Origin: Beroe forskalii
Taxonomy: Eukaryota; Ctenophora; Nuda; Beroida; Beroidae
Direction: 5' to 3'
Assembly: GCA_011033025.1 (NCBI GenBank)
Contig: WFMF01000500.1
Span: forward strand, 58,801-122,800
Length of the DNA stretch: 64,000 nucleotides
A model generated the notes under the pieces. It did no database searches. It was not told the DNA's origin and saw only the letters and a list, made by a program, of their open reading frames with translations. Positions within the stretch are counted from its first letter, which is position 1; every line of letters starts with the position of its first letter. The position numbers and the translations under genes were made by a program. Positions 1 through 13,444 of this stretch are shown here, piece by piece.

Positions 1-2961
1 TTTAATGCATAATGCTAATTTACAGTTCGAAACACGTTAAAAATATTACCTTCAATCTTCCTGTTATTGTAAGTAACTGCCAGTGGCAAGCCTGAAACTG
101 ATATTTACATTAACACTTAATAATTATACCTCGATTGCTTACCTTCTCGACCCTGAAGGTCATTGAGTCAATGATAGAACATTGACTCGACAGCAACGAC
201 TTTGAAATTTGTGTCCAAACATCCGGATCAAAAAGGTTAGCGAGGTTTGGTGACTTTAAGGCAATAAATTTGTTCAAAAGAAATATTGCTTGACTTTATT
301 TATCTGATTGAACTGATTATTAACGTCATTATATATAGTACAGATGATAAAAATCATGAGATTGGACTAGGATTTGGGTCTTTTGATGCGATTCATTGGG
401 TTTAAATGGTTTTGGCGTTTATTCCAGATTACAAATACAAATACTAGGTCCTTGATCTGGAAGCAGTGGAAGCTGTTAAAAAATGTTTGTCCAGTCAGAA
501 GGCCTGCAGATATCACACTCTTTCCCCACGTAGTCTGCAGATTTACGATGCAAGTTCTAACAAAATTCTAGCAGTTCTGACTTCCGTTGCAAAGATGACA
601 GAAGTTCAAACGACGGAAGTGCGAATTGCCCTCCCTCTAATTTACCAATACAAGGGTGCCCAAGACTGTACTTTTAGCTGTACCTTTTACAGCTAATGCT
701 TGACACGGGTAAATTCCAAATTCCAAATGCCAATTTCTGAAGGAGATAGCTTATTGAAAGTCGCTTCCACTTCCAGGAGAGGGAATTCATGAGTTCTCCG
801 ACTTGCCTGCTCTGCTTTCTACTTCAGCTGCCAGTGAGAAAGTCATTCTCTTCAGGTATTGCGGAAGTTACTTGTGAGGGGTACGGCTGGTTAATTCCGC
901 GGTAGACGTTAATTTATTGCGATTATAGCTGATATCACAATCTCTGGTGCGATATACGAGAATTATACATTCTGCGTGCAATCATCTGTCATGTTACAGC
1001 CCTGAAACGCTTCTGCAGAGATCTAGAATTTGTCTTATATATTCCTTTGTGCCACACGCTCAGTCTTTTCCCGAATTATAGCAATATAATTCATGAATTT
1101 CCTTATACGTACTTTTCACCAGGATTTAAAAGTACGTACTAGTACGGTTCATTTAAAAGTACGTACCGTGCGTACTTCTCATCTTAGGTCATATATTCCC
1201 GCGGAAACACATTGGGACTCCGACTATCACACATCATCCGATCTACCCCAGTTATCATAATATTGACTCCGCTGTATCATGGCCGACTGAAGCTCCAGTC
1301 AGCCATGATACAATTGAGTCATTTGGTGGACTGGTTTTCAGTCACTTGGTGAGCTGGCTTTCAAGGTTATGCAGTTTGAGTATTGCTCGCTAGCGCGCAT
1401 AACTCAAAGAAAAGTTGAATTCCACTATTTTTCAGCTGCAATTTCTCAAACATTTGAAGGACTGTGTTAAAACGCAAATAATTTTCTGTGCATCATTAAA
1501 CGTCTCCCATTTATAATGGTGCTGGGCAAAGTCGAAACTCGACATTTAGTGCATTATCTTTAGATAAGTGGGTCTGGGGCTGAAATGGGGTACAGCACAG
1601 TCCCTTGAAGTTTGAACAATTTTTTTGCAAACTTTGGGGCGACTTTTTAACGTTTTGGTTATCGGTATTTTGGGTGCTTTTTATCCAGTTAAATTTTACA
1701 TTTTTACCCTTCACTGAATTTAACCTTGCTCCCGAATAAGACTCTCCCTTTACAATTCCATTTCAATCTTTCTTTCCTATAAATATCTACTTCTTCACCC
1801 CTGCGGTTTTTTATTATGAATGTCACCATGAAATTTTGCGACCAAGAAAGCAAGATCATCTCTCTACTTCTTTTAAGCCCAAACGGATCGAAAATTATGG
1901 CATTTTGACGTCAGACGTGTCTTCAGTCTTCAAGTTCAAGTCATATGTGATCTAATTTCATGTGATGGGTTGGTCACTGGCCGGTACAGTTCCAATGCGT
2001 CGATTTTTCGTCCGGAAATTTTTTGTCTATGATTGATAACAATATGTTCAATCATTATTCGTAGATGTCGGCCATGTACAGAACGTCGTTAACATTTTGT
2101 GCCACGACTTGCATCAGCGGGTCAGACATCGTCCAACAAATACAATATTTCTTTCTTCCCCCAACAGGTGTATATACATAGGGATTGCTGTTTAAGACAT
2201 GCTGTACTTGTACTCCTAAAAAAGTAGTACAACGCAAAGTACTAAGACGGTTTCACCAACTCTATTCGTTCTTTTCAGCTACAAAGAGAGACCTAATTAC
2301 GACGATAGCAGGATAGCTGCCGTATCTCTGCCATATGCCGCCGGACACATCAAGGAAGCTTGAAAGTGTAAGTGAGGCGTAAGCAATAATCATTTCATGC
2401 TTTTATTCTACAATTTATGATTGCAGAAATGGGGTCGGGGTATCCTATTCCTAAGTGTCCATGTCATACATAGAATTAAGCCGAAATTTTGGTCCAGAAG
2501 CAGCCGAGGTTTGGCTCGAGCAGCAATTGAATTATTTCGAGGTGACTCTCTTCAGGATTCCTTACTTTCTTCTGGTTGTTTCAGGTTTCCGGATCTCACT
2601 GGTCACTGCATGAAGGGATTACAACCATCTCGCCTGAAGATTATAAGGTAAAAATACTTTCAGTGGTGCAATGCAATTTGGCAATTCGGTCCAACATGTT
2701 GTCAGTTAAACATACGAAACATTAAGGGGTATACCTTGGTACTTTAATACTTTAGCCCAAGGTTATGCAGCTGTTTGGGCAATGGGCACACTTCAGGCAC
2801 AGTGGAACCAGCAATTTGCAGTATACACAGACTATTTATTTTGTTTCCCAAACTTTGAATTCTCCAGACCATATATAGTTGAAAATTTCACAAGCTTATT
2901 GATTACGTTGGTAAATTTTCACGGCGGGTTTTTGAACTATTTATTCTATTATGCTTAATCT

Positions 2962-3080
2962 TTTCATTTTTCTCGGCTGTGTGTCTCTGTTACATGTGTA
3001 CAGAGACAAACTTCTCTTCTTACTGTCTTTCAATTCTTTGTTTTTTTCAATTTCATTATTACAAAATTCTTGAGGTTATT
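2962..3080 (+). repeat. Dispersed repeat family, copy 1 (partial)
   Basis: This segment opens with TTCTCGGCTGTGTGTCTC-like sequence and continues as in 3846-4012 and 11684-11845, so three diverged copies of one family lie in the window. The family is AT-rich and keeps a partly open frame in the other copies. It could be a short non-autonomous element; its ends are not defined. Confidence 0.5.
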
Positions 3081-3845
3081 AAAGCAAACCCACCCAATGA
3101 TGAGGTAAGGGGCTAACCATAAAGGTCATCCGCAAAATTTCGACCGTTTTAGACCCCTCCCTCCCCCTTGTCCGCAAACGTCAGCATTTCAGAAACCCCT
3201 GCCTCCCCCTGGACGTCTGCATTTTTCTTGAAAGTCTTTTGGGTCATAATTTTTTAGCCCGAAATTTCACGATTTTTTAGTTAAATCACTTAAATAACCG
3301 TAAAATTGACCAAAATTTCTTCAGATCTGCATAATTTACTTAGATTTATCATCTTTTAATATTTTATTTTCTTTTGGAGGTTTTCTTGGAGGTTTTCAAC
3401 TAGCTTTAGACCTTGGAAAGTACCCTATTAGGATGTAATTGAGTTATTGGGCGTATTTGGGCAAGTTAATAATTTCCGTATTTTATGTGATTTTAAGTCA
3501 GGACTTAAAATCACATTGTGCAGTTTCTACGAGTTTTTGGGGTTTTTAAGGTTTTGAACCTCTCAGACCCAGCCACGTACTTCTAATTGGTCTTAATTGG
3601 GCAAGAAAAAATGTAAAATTTTGTCCAACCGTGTCTTAAATTACCCTGTCTTTTGGGAATTGGACAAAAGTTTATTGCCTAATATTACACAATGTTGCCC
3701 AAAATTGAAATTGCTCCCCTATATTCAATATTCCGAATTTTTGTTTTTTAACAAGAATATTGAATATGAAGTTAAATAATTTCATGAACTTGTTTAAGAT
3801 AGTCACTGAAAAGGGTTATCCATTCCACAGTTATGAAATCTTTTC

Positions 3846-4012
3846 ATTCTTCTCGGCTTTGTGTCTCCGCTACGCGTGTTCAGAGTCAAACCTATTATTA
3901 TTTTTCATTTCTTTGTTACTTATCAATGCTACCTATTATTACAATATTTTTCTCTATAATACTTGGGGCATGAAACAAGAGCACCCTGGTTATAGAAACT
4001 ACTCACAATGAA
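3846..4012 (+). repeat. Dispersed repeat family, copy 2
   Basis: This copy shares the TTCTCGGCT...GTGTCTC block, the AGAGTCAAAC block and the downstream ACAAGAGC-CC block with 11684-11845. The two copies translate to similar hydrophobic peptides ending in KQE(H/R)PG. That could be chance conservation of a repeat or the remains of an ORF. Target duplications were not identified. Confidence 0.55.
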
Positions 4013-4395
4013 GATTAACTTGTACACCTTTCATTTCATCGTTTTTCTGATTTCTGGGAAAGATTTACTCACACTTCCCTTTATATACATTAAGTTTGCT
4101 CTTTTTCTCTTCTATTTGAGTTTGTTTCCTTTGTAAAAGCCCTCAAATCCCACCCTGAAAATGCCCAATTTCTCGTGTTTTGCAATATTCAGCCCACTGT
4201 CTGATCTTAATCAGAAAAATTTTAAACAGAAAGAAATTTTACAGGGTGCTTAGTTTCTATTATAGATGGTTTACTACTCGTAGATTCAATCATTAAAGGA
4301 TAACTTTGATTGGACTTGCCTGATGAGAGAATTAAATGATTTTCAAATGATGTTCAAATGAAATATAAGAGATTTTCATTCAACCTTTCCAGGAA

Positions 4396-7300
4396 ATGGA
4401 TTTTTTAACACTGGCAATCATTTTGTTGGGCGTGTCAGGAGGTAAGTGAAGCTGGTAAGACAGATTAATGAAAAAGGATAGTTATTCTTTTTATCATGTT
4501 ACTTTTTATCTAATTTCTCTTTTTCTGATTCCCCGGTCATGAAATTTTAGTACAGCTAAAATAATATTGGGAACATTTATTGATGTCCCATAAAGTTAAA
4601 TTTAACAGGTTATTTTAGGTCGCAAAAGCCTACTAGAATGTAATCGACAGGGTTATGACATTTTTCAACACACTTTGTGTGATGAAGTATTTAAGCCAGG
4701 AGATTGAGAAATTTGTGAGTAAATTTGAAAAGAGGTGATATTGCATCAGTTTCATGCTATCCCCACCATTTCACTCTTAAGTTATTCATCGTATTATTTT
4801 ATAATGTGGCTTACTAATATGTACATATAATATATACATAATATATACATATATAACATATATACATATAGACCCATAAGTGAAAAATTTTAAATGAAAT
4901 TGATAAATATTTAAGAATTTTTTGCCATCCCCTTAAGGGGCGTGGGAAGGTCGAGCTCATTTTTGGCAAAAATCAAAGCTGGGAATTTTATCAAAATTCT
5001 TTCACCATCGAGTAGCTTATGATGAATAAAATTTTGAGAATTTTTCTGCGATTTTGAATCATTCCGCAGATGTGGGAGGGCTACACTCATTTTTTGGCAG
5101 TTTTTTTTCAAATTCCTTCACCAAAAATCACCTTCAATATATGATAAACGGAAATTTTCTCATAGTTTTCAGCAATGTTATGGCCACGCCTATTCTTTAT
5201 TTTCACTACACAGCATTTCCGTTGGACGGTAATTCGACTAGTATTGTTAACCAGGCAAGGGAGATTTCGAAAGAGAGATTAGTCCTGGATCATCAAGTGT
5301 GGACTGCTTAGATGATAAGATGGTTGTTACTGTGGACCAGACGGTCTATACAGTGGAAAAGTACACACTACCCAATGATAAAAGTTAGTGCTTTTGTAGG
5401 TCGATCGATCTTACTCTTAATCTTATAATACAGCCCTAGTTTTATATATGCTTGTCTAATCCATATCGTAATTATGTTTTAGGTTCTTCAATAGTCATCA
5501 GACGTTTATAGTAGATTCATAGTAGATTTATCTGTATGTTCTCAGAGGGAGAGTGTAAACCTGCGAAGACCTTTAAAAAGATTGACATACCTTTGATGAG
5601 CTGTGGAACAATAACTCATCACAACACCTCTCATCTCATTTACGAAAACAAGGTAACATCATTTCCAGATTACATTAAAACCGGTCCTTATTTAAATCGC
5701 ATTATCGTCGAGCCATTTCAACCAGTCCTTTAGACCAAAACTTTTTCAGTGGTCACCAGAATTGCGATGAAATTTAACAGATTCCTAAGCTTAATATCAA
5801 CTCTATTATTAAGGGGTCTTCGACTAGAGGGCCCGTTGGGCCTGCAAATACACAGCGCACTCGGCACTGCTACGCAGCAACTCGTTCGCAAATTTAAATG
5901 ATATAATTCAAGTTAATCAAATAATTGGACGCGCAGTGCGCACGTGCACTTAATTTCCTTCTGTGCGTGCGTTGCCATGGGACGTGACAGACAGACCGCG
6001 CGATTTCATATCATACTATTAGACAAATTTTCTGACCTTTTATTCACCCGGCTGCATTTCATCCGACCGTTTTTGAGTAATTTGAAAAATTCATATGGTT
6101 AAATAAGGACCAATACCATGTTTGATTTATTTTGTTGCTATTCTCAGCTCATTGTGGAATCAGCATCAAAAGCTGAAAGTGTCACTATTACAAGAAATGA
6201 TGCAGTGGCTATCGATCTGCAATGCACTTATACAAGAACAGGTAATTTATACTTTTATGCCTTTATCACTGTTTATGCCCTTATCATAACAGATTGTATT
6301 GTGTGCTCATCAGTAAAATGCGTAGGTAGTAAAAAGGGTTGTAGAAATGGTTGTTAAAACCCCAAAATAATGATTTCCGATGCGTTGGATTTATTGTTGT
6401 TCCAGCATTCGAGATAGATATTTAAAGAATCCTTAAACTTTGGCTTCAGAACCCTTATCGCTACCCCTTTCAACTACCCTTTCCCAACAAAGGGCATTAA
6501 AAAGTAGAGTAGTTACTAGTAATGATTGAAAACATTTTTAATGGATTTGCAGTTGTCCAAAACTTGAAACAAAAACTGTCTATGGATGTGCTCCACAAAC
6601 CTTTTTAAGTTTCACTATCCTTTTGACGAGGTGCTTTTGACTGACTGAGCACACATATGCGTATAAGGTCAGAAATTCGCACAAAATTAACGTCTTATAA
6701 TGATATCTACAATATTCTTATATTGCTATCGACATTTTCTGATTCGCTTTTGAATTTTCCTATCAAAACTTGAAATTGTCACATTTTTCGGTAACTCGGT
6801 AAAACACCGATGTCACCGAGGGCAACACCTCGGGCACACTGAGGACAAGCACGATGTGGAAATACTGAGGGGCATTACTGTAAGCAAATTGAGGGCATAA
6901 TGGTGCACACTTAAGGCATAGTTATAGTTTATGGAATATAGAGGAGCATTATCACACACATCCTTGGTCCCCCCAGTGACAACAAATTTTCTCCGGCCCT
7001 AACTATATAATCGTGACATGACGCGTCTGCATGTCACGATCTCGCGCGCGCATTTCTTCTAGATTTCGACTTAGGATGTATATGAGGAGAGCGAGATCCA
7101 ATATCAAACAAAGAAAAAAAAGTAACTTCATATGAATTCTGACAAGTCAGTATAACACAAGTCTAAGTTGAAGCTTTAACTTTTACATTGAGTTGTTCTT
7201 CAGAATTCATATGAAGTTACTTATTGTTTCTTTGTTTGACATTGGATCTCGCTCTCCTCATATACATCCTAAGTCAAAATCTAGAAGAAATGCGCGCGCG

Positions 7301-9877
7301 AGATCGTGACGTGTCACGTCGCGATTATAGTTTGGATTTTCTTCCGAACAGGGCACGCGTCCCCTGTTCTAACTAATCCTGACGTGACGCGTCACATCAC
7401 GATTAGTTAGAACAGGTGATGCATGAGGTGACGCGTCATGTCACGATCAGTTGGGGTCTTATAGAACCCCCCTGAAGTTTCCATCAGTGTCTATGATACA
7501 TTGGCATTTATCGGATTGGGTCTATATATTTGCTTTTGGCGCTCACCCTTCAGGCTGCGGTTCTAAATCAGACCCATCCTGTCAACACGAAGCCAGATTC
7601 TCTTTTCAATGAAATAGTGACAACGAAATAATAATTTTATTTATCATATTTTCCTTTTCTTGCAGGAGCCGCCACGGTGTTGTCATGGAAGACTGGTCAT
7701 GCGACATACGAATTAGAGGATCATACAACCTTCAATTTCTCTATGGAAGCATACCAGAAGTATGACACAACAGCCGGATTTAAAATTCCTGTTAAATCGC
7801 CAGGGAAATTTGCTATGCGACAAGAAGTTTACTTCAAGGTGATTTCTTTTTCGTTTTTTTTATGTCTGTGCGATTGTTGTAGACGGGTTTTATTCTGTTT
7901 TTCTGCTGGAATGTTTTCTTCTGAATGCATTATCGCACTCACCCGCCAATGATAGCTTGAAAACTTCCAGTTATTGATATCTTACTATCATATTTTTAGT
8001 GGAATACCACTTTCAGTTCACTGACCGCTCCTCGGCGACATTCCCTGTTCACAACAGGGCACCAGCCAAGGAATAGAGGCTTAACGCAAGGCAATTTTTC
8101 CTTGGGTAAGAAAACCAGGCAAAAAAGGTGCTCTGTAGTAAAGGTCCGTAAAGCTTTTACTTTTTAGTCCTTGGCTGGCGCCCTGGTACACTGCTTGTGA
8201 ACAGGGAGAGTTGCGAGTAGCGGTTAGTGAACTGCTACCTTGCACTTGTATTCTACCATCAATATGTTCATGTGTCTATTTCTTGAAGCTCAAAGCAGAA
8301 TTACCAACGAGCATGAAATTGACAGCGGTGATTACTGACATTACTGCTCTTACTGTGAGTGACCCTGCCAAGGCGACTACAGAATACAAAATCGTTTCGA
8401 AAGGGTTTGTTGATTAACTAATAATGCAGTACTGTTGTTTAACATTTATTATTACTCTCTGTGCACTGAAAGCTTCATTTTCTTTCCTATCATTTTTCAT
8501 ACTCATGAACGCCTTTTGTGTCTTGTCCAAATAATTTTTGTACGTTACAGGTGTGTCAAGGATTCAACTTATAAGGAAATTAAAGAGAAAACTTTGACTC
8601 AACAAGAAAAAGCATTCTCTATTAAAGCTTTTTCATTCATTGGCAAGACCACTGAACCTGTTTATCTTCATGCAGTGATGCGTCTATGCGACCAAGGATC
8701 AGCTAACTATAAAAAGTTAGTTTTTACTGCTATGTAATATATGCTTAGAGCATGGCTGGAAATGCGCTATAGCGCATTCCCAGCCATGCTCTAAGCATAT
8801 ATTAGCGCATTCCCAGCCATGCTCTAAGCGTATATTGTCTATTTATTGAGAATTGTCAGACTACTTGTCACATTAATCAGTGAAATAATCAGTTCGAATG
8901 TGAATATTGAAGGGGATGAATAATGATTACCGCCCTCCCTGATTATAATTCGGGTGTGAAAATTATCGATTTATCACGCCTTAAAAACTACTGTATAGTG
9001 GCGCGCGCAAACTTTTTCTGAAGGAGCAATTAAAACCTTAGTAGAAATCCTCAGTCATCCCGAAATCACATGAGTGCAGAAAAAACTTTAAATCAATTTA
9101 TTTGATAAAGGCATTCAATCCAGACGAGGGTCGTCAGACCCGAGTGCAAGGAAATACTGTTGTAGTTGTATGGCTGGCTCCTGGCAGAAGCCTGAAGAAA
9201 ACAGCTAAACCCAGCCAAGTAGGGTCGGTTGATAATACAATTAACTAACTCATGGATCGTGTGATGATTTTCGATGACACACTCCCATTCGTTAGTTAAT
9301 CGCTCAATATCAAGTATTTGATCTTTTATTTGAAATTTGGTCTCTTCCATTTTCTACAGTTACCGGCTAATGTTATAACAGATGTACGGAGGTTTGTGAG
9401 GCAAAAGCTCCATCTGGAAGTGGAAGGGTGCGTAGACTCGCAATCGACGCGACCGACTACGAATCTCCGGCGGCATCAGAGGCTCTGTTCCGTGTTCACT
9501 CTGGTCCCTTTACTCTCAGAGAGGCTGTCCAAAAATCAGGTTAGTTCTCGCGGCATGATTCTCACACTTAACTTGCGATTATTATCCGATTAACGTCTAG
9601 AAGATCAATTTCTAGTGAAACGTATAGGATCCACTGTGCACAATAGATGGACATTGGACCGGTGGACCCACAAGTGTATATCACAAGGCACCTGTAGGCA
9701 CTATCACCTATCATAGCTCAGTGACATTGAGACTGAAAAATATGTGAAAATGGATAACTGAATATCATTCCAGCTCTGGTACCTGCAAGTGGATCTACCA
9801 AAATGCTACCCTCTCAAGCCTTTATTTTGGCGATGACAACAGTAACCCTCTTCTGCTACCAGCAATTATACATTTAG
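4396..9877 (+). CDS. Zona pellucida (ZP) domain membrane protein, nine exons
   Basis: Spliced model of about 363 aa. Exons: 4396-4441, 5255-5383, 5546-5652, 6148-6241, 7666-7838, 8289-8404, 8551-8715, 9382-9539, 9774-9877. All junctions use GT-AG and stay in phase. Exon 1 encodes a signal peptide (MDFLTLAIILLGVSGG). Residues about 30-285 form a ZP module: Cys78-Gly-Thr in the ZP-N half, an ITRNDAVAIDLQC segment, then the ZP-C half with SKGC and VYLHAVMRLC. The usual Cys of the LHC motif is Ala here. Paired cysteines (C278, C282) precede RVRR at residues 292-295, a furin-type cleavage site in the place expected for ZP proteins. A hydrophobic segment (about 345-358) near the C-terminus is the likely membrane anchor. 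ZP modules polymerise into extracellular filaments or matrices; the particular role is unknown. The weakest calls are the acceptor at 5254 and the donor at 8405. Confidence 0.85.
7001..7332. mobile_element. Foldback MITE in ZP intron 4
   Basis: Two arms of about 130 bases form a near-perfect inverted repeat around a short loop. The outer ends read AACTATA(TA)ATCG on each side, followed by GC-rich CGCGCGCG blocks and TGACGCGTCA-like palindromes. It lies inside the intron between the ZP exons ending at 6241 and starting at 7666. No transposase is present. More TGACGCGTCA-type palindromes follow at about 7380-7450. Confidence 0.7.
8042..8207. mobile_element. Short MITE-like inverted repeat in ZP intron 5
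   Basis: The ends TCCCTGTTCACAA and TTGTGAACAGGGA are inverted repeats. Inside them come related blocks with GCCAGCCAAGGA and its complement. The inverted repeats are imperfect, with an insertion in one arm, and no coding sequence is present. Confidence 0.6.
8737..8836. repeat. Hairpin with a third half-copy
   Basis: A 30-plus base arm (TGCTTAGAGCATGGCTGG and on) is followed at once by its inverted copy. A further direct copy of the right arm follows at about 8803-8836. It begins about 20 bases after the donor of the ZP exon ending at 8715. Confidence 0.75.
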
Positions 9878-11683
9878 ATTAATAACACTTCGGCTGATTA
9901 TGAAATAATCGTGAAGATGTCATTTTCAATCATAATATCACCATTTTAGATATTGTTGCAATATCGATTATTACCCCAATTCAAGTCAAATAGTAATTGC
10001 GGAGGTAAAGCGATAAAAACATTTCTGGGTAATTCATATTTCTCAAATTGGGTCAAAGTTGCATATTATTATACGTTGTCATACATTTTAAAGTTTTCAA
10101 ATTCAATTATTGTACTGAATGAGTGCCTATGACCAATCTACTGAAACTGAGCTAAATCTAACCGAAACCGACACCTAGTGACAATTGGAAAATAATCTAG
10201 AGAAAGGGACCGGTCACATAATATTACTTTTGTTGCGGTATCCACCAATACATCCTGAACCGTATTTGATCAGTGCTCTTCACCGAGATTTAGATAAGCA
10301 GATAACTGTTAAAACAGGGGGTCACTATCCCATAACTTACAGTAAATTTTTACTTTCATGGGAATCAAAATTTATGATTTCGCTCAAGAGGGAGATGCGC
10401 AATATCTAGGTGTATTGGGCTGTTACTTTTTGCTTAAAATTGCAAACGCGCAACTCCCAGCCCGGGAGATTAGAGGATTTGGCAAGCATTTATTTGTAAC
10501 CGTATCTCTTTCTGACAGCTTATATTCCTTAATTCCTGCAAGACAAGCTATGCTCTTTGTGACTAGAGGGTGGCTGGAGCATGTGTTGTACCTGCTGCAG
10601 CAGTTTACAGACAGGAAACAAGTTACTCTCCAGTGCCAAATAAACGGGGGGGAGACGTTAGCAATTTTTTGACTTTTTCCCAGCTAAAGACGCTTATTAG
10701 GCAACCTCCCCGTTAGCTCATTTTTTTGGATTTTTTAAGATAATTTTTTTCTGAAAGCTGATTTAACCAGCGATTTGACCAAAAAATAATATTCCTATAT
10801 GAAATTAAGTGTCCAAGGTAATCATACAGCAAATATTTTTATGGCAGCTTCGTACATATCGCTTTGTTCCTCTTCCAATTTGATAATTTTGTGACTGGAG
10901 TCTCATCATCCCATCACCACCCGTTTATTTGAGACCCCACCGTTTGCAGCGATTTTGCTAATTCACTACCCAAAGACGTTTATTTCGACCCCCTTCTATT
11001 TGGCACTGGAGAGTAATGAGGTTCTCAGATGCTGAATCCCTGGATTCTGCTGATTTGATAAGAGTGTAAGTAATCAACTTCACCTTCGTATTTCAACGTG
11101 AATAGGCTGCTTGGGATTCACCAGTATTATTGAGTCATTGTTGAATTGAATTACACTTTTCCAAATTACACTTTTTGAATTAACAAGTCGTTTGAATGGA
11201 TTACATTTTCAGCGGTCCGTGTTGTCCAGAAGGAATCTTACGAAGAATCTCTACACTCTACACTTCCTGAAATGACAATATGAAAGCTTATAGCTCAATA
11301 GTTCGGTAGGTGCATGTTTAGATCATGTCTGGGGTGTAGGTATCACAAAACAGTGTAGGCATGGGGTATTGTATAGAGGTAGGATAGTTTGGCTTGGGGC
11401 GTACGTCGGGTCATAGATAAGCTTAAAACTTTGGCATACCTTGAGTACAATTTGATTGACCCACCGACAAGAGCACTCATTATAGAATCCGTTTCCCATG
11501 TTTTGTCAGGGTGCCCTATGAATAGTTTCAGCTGATCTAGGAACTCAAATTCCGGGGTTGTACTTGCCACCAACTTTGCTCCAAATACCTTAATGTTTAT
11601 TTGAGCTTACTCATTATACTAATTCCATGAATCACCAATGTTAAGAATTTCACAACCTTATTGTAAAATATTCCACTTTTTGA

Positions 11684-11845
11684 GTCTTCTCGGCTGTGTG
11701 TCTCCGTTACGTGTGTACAGAGTCAAACTTCTCTTATTATTTTGCATTACTTTGTTTTTTCAATTCCATTGTTACAATATTTTTACAATATTTTTGGGGC
11801 TTAAACAAGAGCGCCCAGGTAAAACCTATTATGGTGTGGAATAAC
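11684..11845 (+). repeat. Dispersed repeat family, copy 3
   Basis: This is the same family as 2962-3080 and 3846-4012. It carries the TCTCGGCTGTGTGTCTCC block, the CAGAGTCAAACTTCTCTTA block and the AAACAAGAGCGCCCAGG block. Confidence 0.55.
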
Positions 11846-11887
11846 GAATAATGGTTATACTGTCCTTTATATTCATAAAAGTGTGTT

Positions 11888-12347
11888 GGGGATCGTTCAC
11901 ATATTACGTAACCACTTAGGGGGAGGGGGTGTTTTCAAAGGATTACGTTTGATAACAGGGAGGGGGAGGGGGTTTTGTGGTTGATTATGTAATCAAAATA
12001 TCCAAATTTCTACACAATTTTTAGAAATTTTTGTCAAAAATTCTCGGTATTTTTTGGCTAAATCTTCAAAAAAACCGACCGAAACTTTTTCAGCAATTTT
12101 TTTCAAAACTATCCTTGATATTTTCATCAAAATTTTCAAAAATGGAAACCTCATCAATACTAAAGTATTTACACCTTCCATTTTATTCATTGTGTACTCA
12201 GCTGGGTGGGGGGGTGGGTGTAAGCGATGATTACGTAATATTCTCCTCAAGTGGAGGGGGTTGGGCTATGCTTACATTTGATTACGAGGGGGAGGGAGGG
12301 TGGTTCAAAATGGCCAAAAATTGATTACGTAATATGTGAACGATCCC
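11888..12347. mobile_element. MITE with GGGATCGTTCACATATTACG ends
   Basis: The left end GGGATCGTTCACATATTACG is repeated in inverted form at the right end (...TAATATGTGAACGATCCC). The interior holds G-rich and C-rich stretches but no coding sequence. The target duplication is unclear, so the superfamily is not assigned. Confidence 0.7.
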
Positions 12348-12380
12348 TTATTGACTGATGGAATAATTTTTATTTTTCAG

Positions 12381-13444
12381 CTGCTGAAGAGTAACGTGGA
12401 TTTGGAGAAACGGCCGACCCTGCCAAAGTCTCTGTATTGCATGATTCTGAGTTAACTGGAACGGAGTCTAGGCTGTCTAAGTAGGATGTTTTTACTGCGA
12501 TTCCTTTCCTGAGCTGTGGAACAACTGTGGTAGCCACTAAAACACTGTAAGCATTTCATCCTTGGCATTATTACTTCTTTTTACCGTATCAGCCATCATA
12601 TTCAACCAGCCATTTTACTTTGTAACTGGTAATTTCATTTGGCCAGCCCCTCGACCAAAATCGCTTCACTTTCGAACCATCTTAACCGCCTTTTTCTTTG
12701 AACTAATTGGTTTCCTGTGATCACCTGCATTAGGATACAATCTGGCAGATATTGATACCTTAGGCTTATAACCTAATCATGTCATTTTCAGGACATTGCT
12801 GACAGAAAGAGATAGAAGAGTGAAGAAAGCGGCTGTCTTTCAACATGTCCGCAGTGGTCTTTCAGTGCAAGATAATAGATATTGAAGTGAAATGTCTAAA
12901 TGTGCCTATGCAGCAAAAATAGGTAAATCTATTATTTCCAAAATATAGAGCTTAGAGTTAGATTTTAAGTTTGATTGCACAGATGGTGATAATGCCCATT
13001 TTTAATTAACAGAACCTGCTCCGATTTTGATTTCTGGTTTTAATGAAGGTAGGTCCGCTGCTTGCACGTACTTGTGCTCACAGGAGAATAGGTTAAAGGC
13101 AAAGCATCGAATAGTAGCTTGAACGGACATATTTTATTTTTACCTTCTCTTTGACGTGCTTTCGGCCTATTCAGAGCACATACCAGTAATGTTGACAGTG
13201 GAATGTGGATTCATTTATACTGACTAGCAACTAGAAGGATAAATTGTCTTTTAATTAATGATGGGCAATAATTAATCGTCTTATTTATCATCTTATCATG
13301 GTGCACTGTGAGACTGTGAAACTATAATTTCAGGTACTGCATCAGCTCCAAGCGGACCAAACAGTGGGCCTCTCCTGCCGCAGCAGTTACCCACCCCCTT
13401 CTCTCCTACTAATCTACTAATCAATGGGGCCATCAAATAGTTGG
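12381..13444 (+). pseudogene. Possible decayed ZP-like paralogue
   Basis: Several exon-like pieces with splice signals occur in order. They are an IPFLSCGT-containing piece near 12500-12550 preceded by in-frame stops, a dibasic RRVKK piece near 12795-12860, a short piece EPAPILISGFNE bounded by AG and GT at about 13013-13049, and a terminal-looking piece from about 13335 to the TAG near 13440 (TASAPSGPNSGPLLPQQ...). The first two resemble parts of the intact ZP gene upstream. I could not build one open chain, so a broken tandem duplicate is the most economical reading. The terminal pieces could instead belong to an unrecognised gene. Confidence 0.3.

Larger units (their letters stand above)
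1..4395. other. Region without a confident gene; dispersed repeats, possible decayed exons
   Basis: I find no exon chain here that can be defended. Open frames at 466-696 and 2421-2651 are short. The second contains a stretch (SSRGLARAAIELFRGDS) loosely resembling the segment after the cleavage site of the intact ZP protein downstream, so decayed ZP-like exons are possible. A short perfect hairpin lies at about 1274-1311. Two copies of a dispersed repeat begin near 2962 and 3846. An AT-rich microsatellite follows the first ZP exon at about 4817-4870. The rest shows nothing recognisable. Confidence 0.5.
9878..13333. other. Intergenic region with repeats and possible decayed ZP-like exons
   Basis: Apart from the repeats listed separately, no convincing exon chain is seen. 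Near 12500-12550 a frame encodes IPFLSCGTTVVATKT after a stop. This matches the IPLMSCGT motif of the intact ZP gene and is followed by a plausible donor. Near 12795-12860 a frame encodes RRVKKAAVFQHVRSGLSVQ, which recalls the RVRR cleavage region and the ALFRVHSGPF segment of the intact protein. An acceptor with short open frame also occurs at about 11212. These may be pieces of a degenerate paralogue. Confidence 0.4.
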
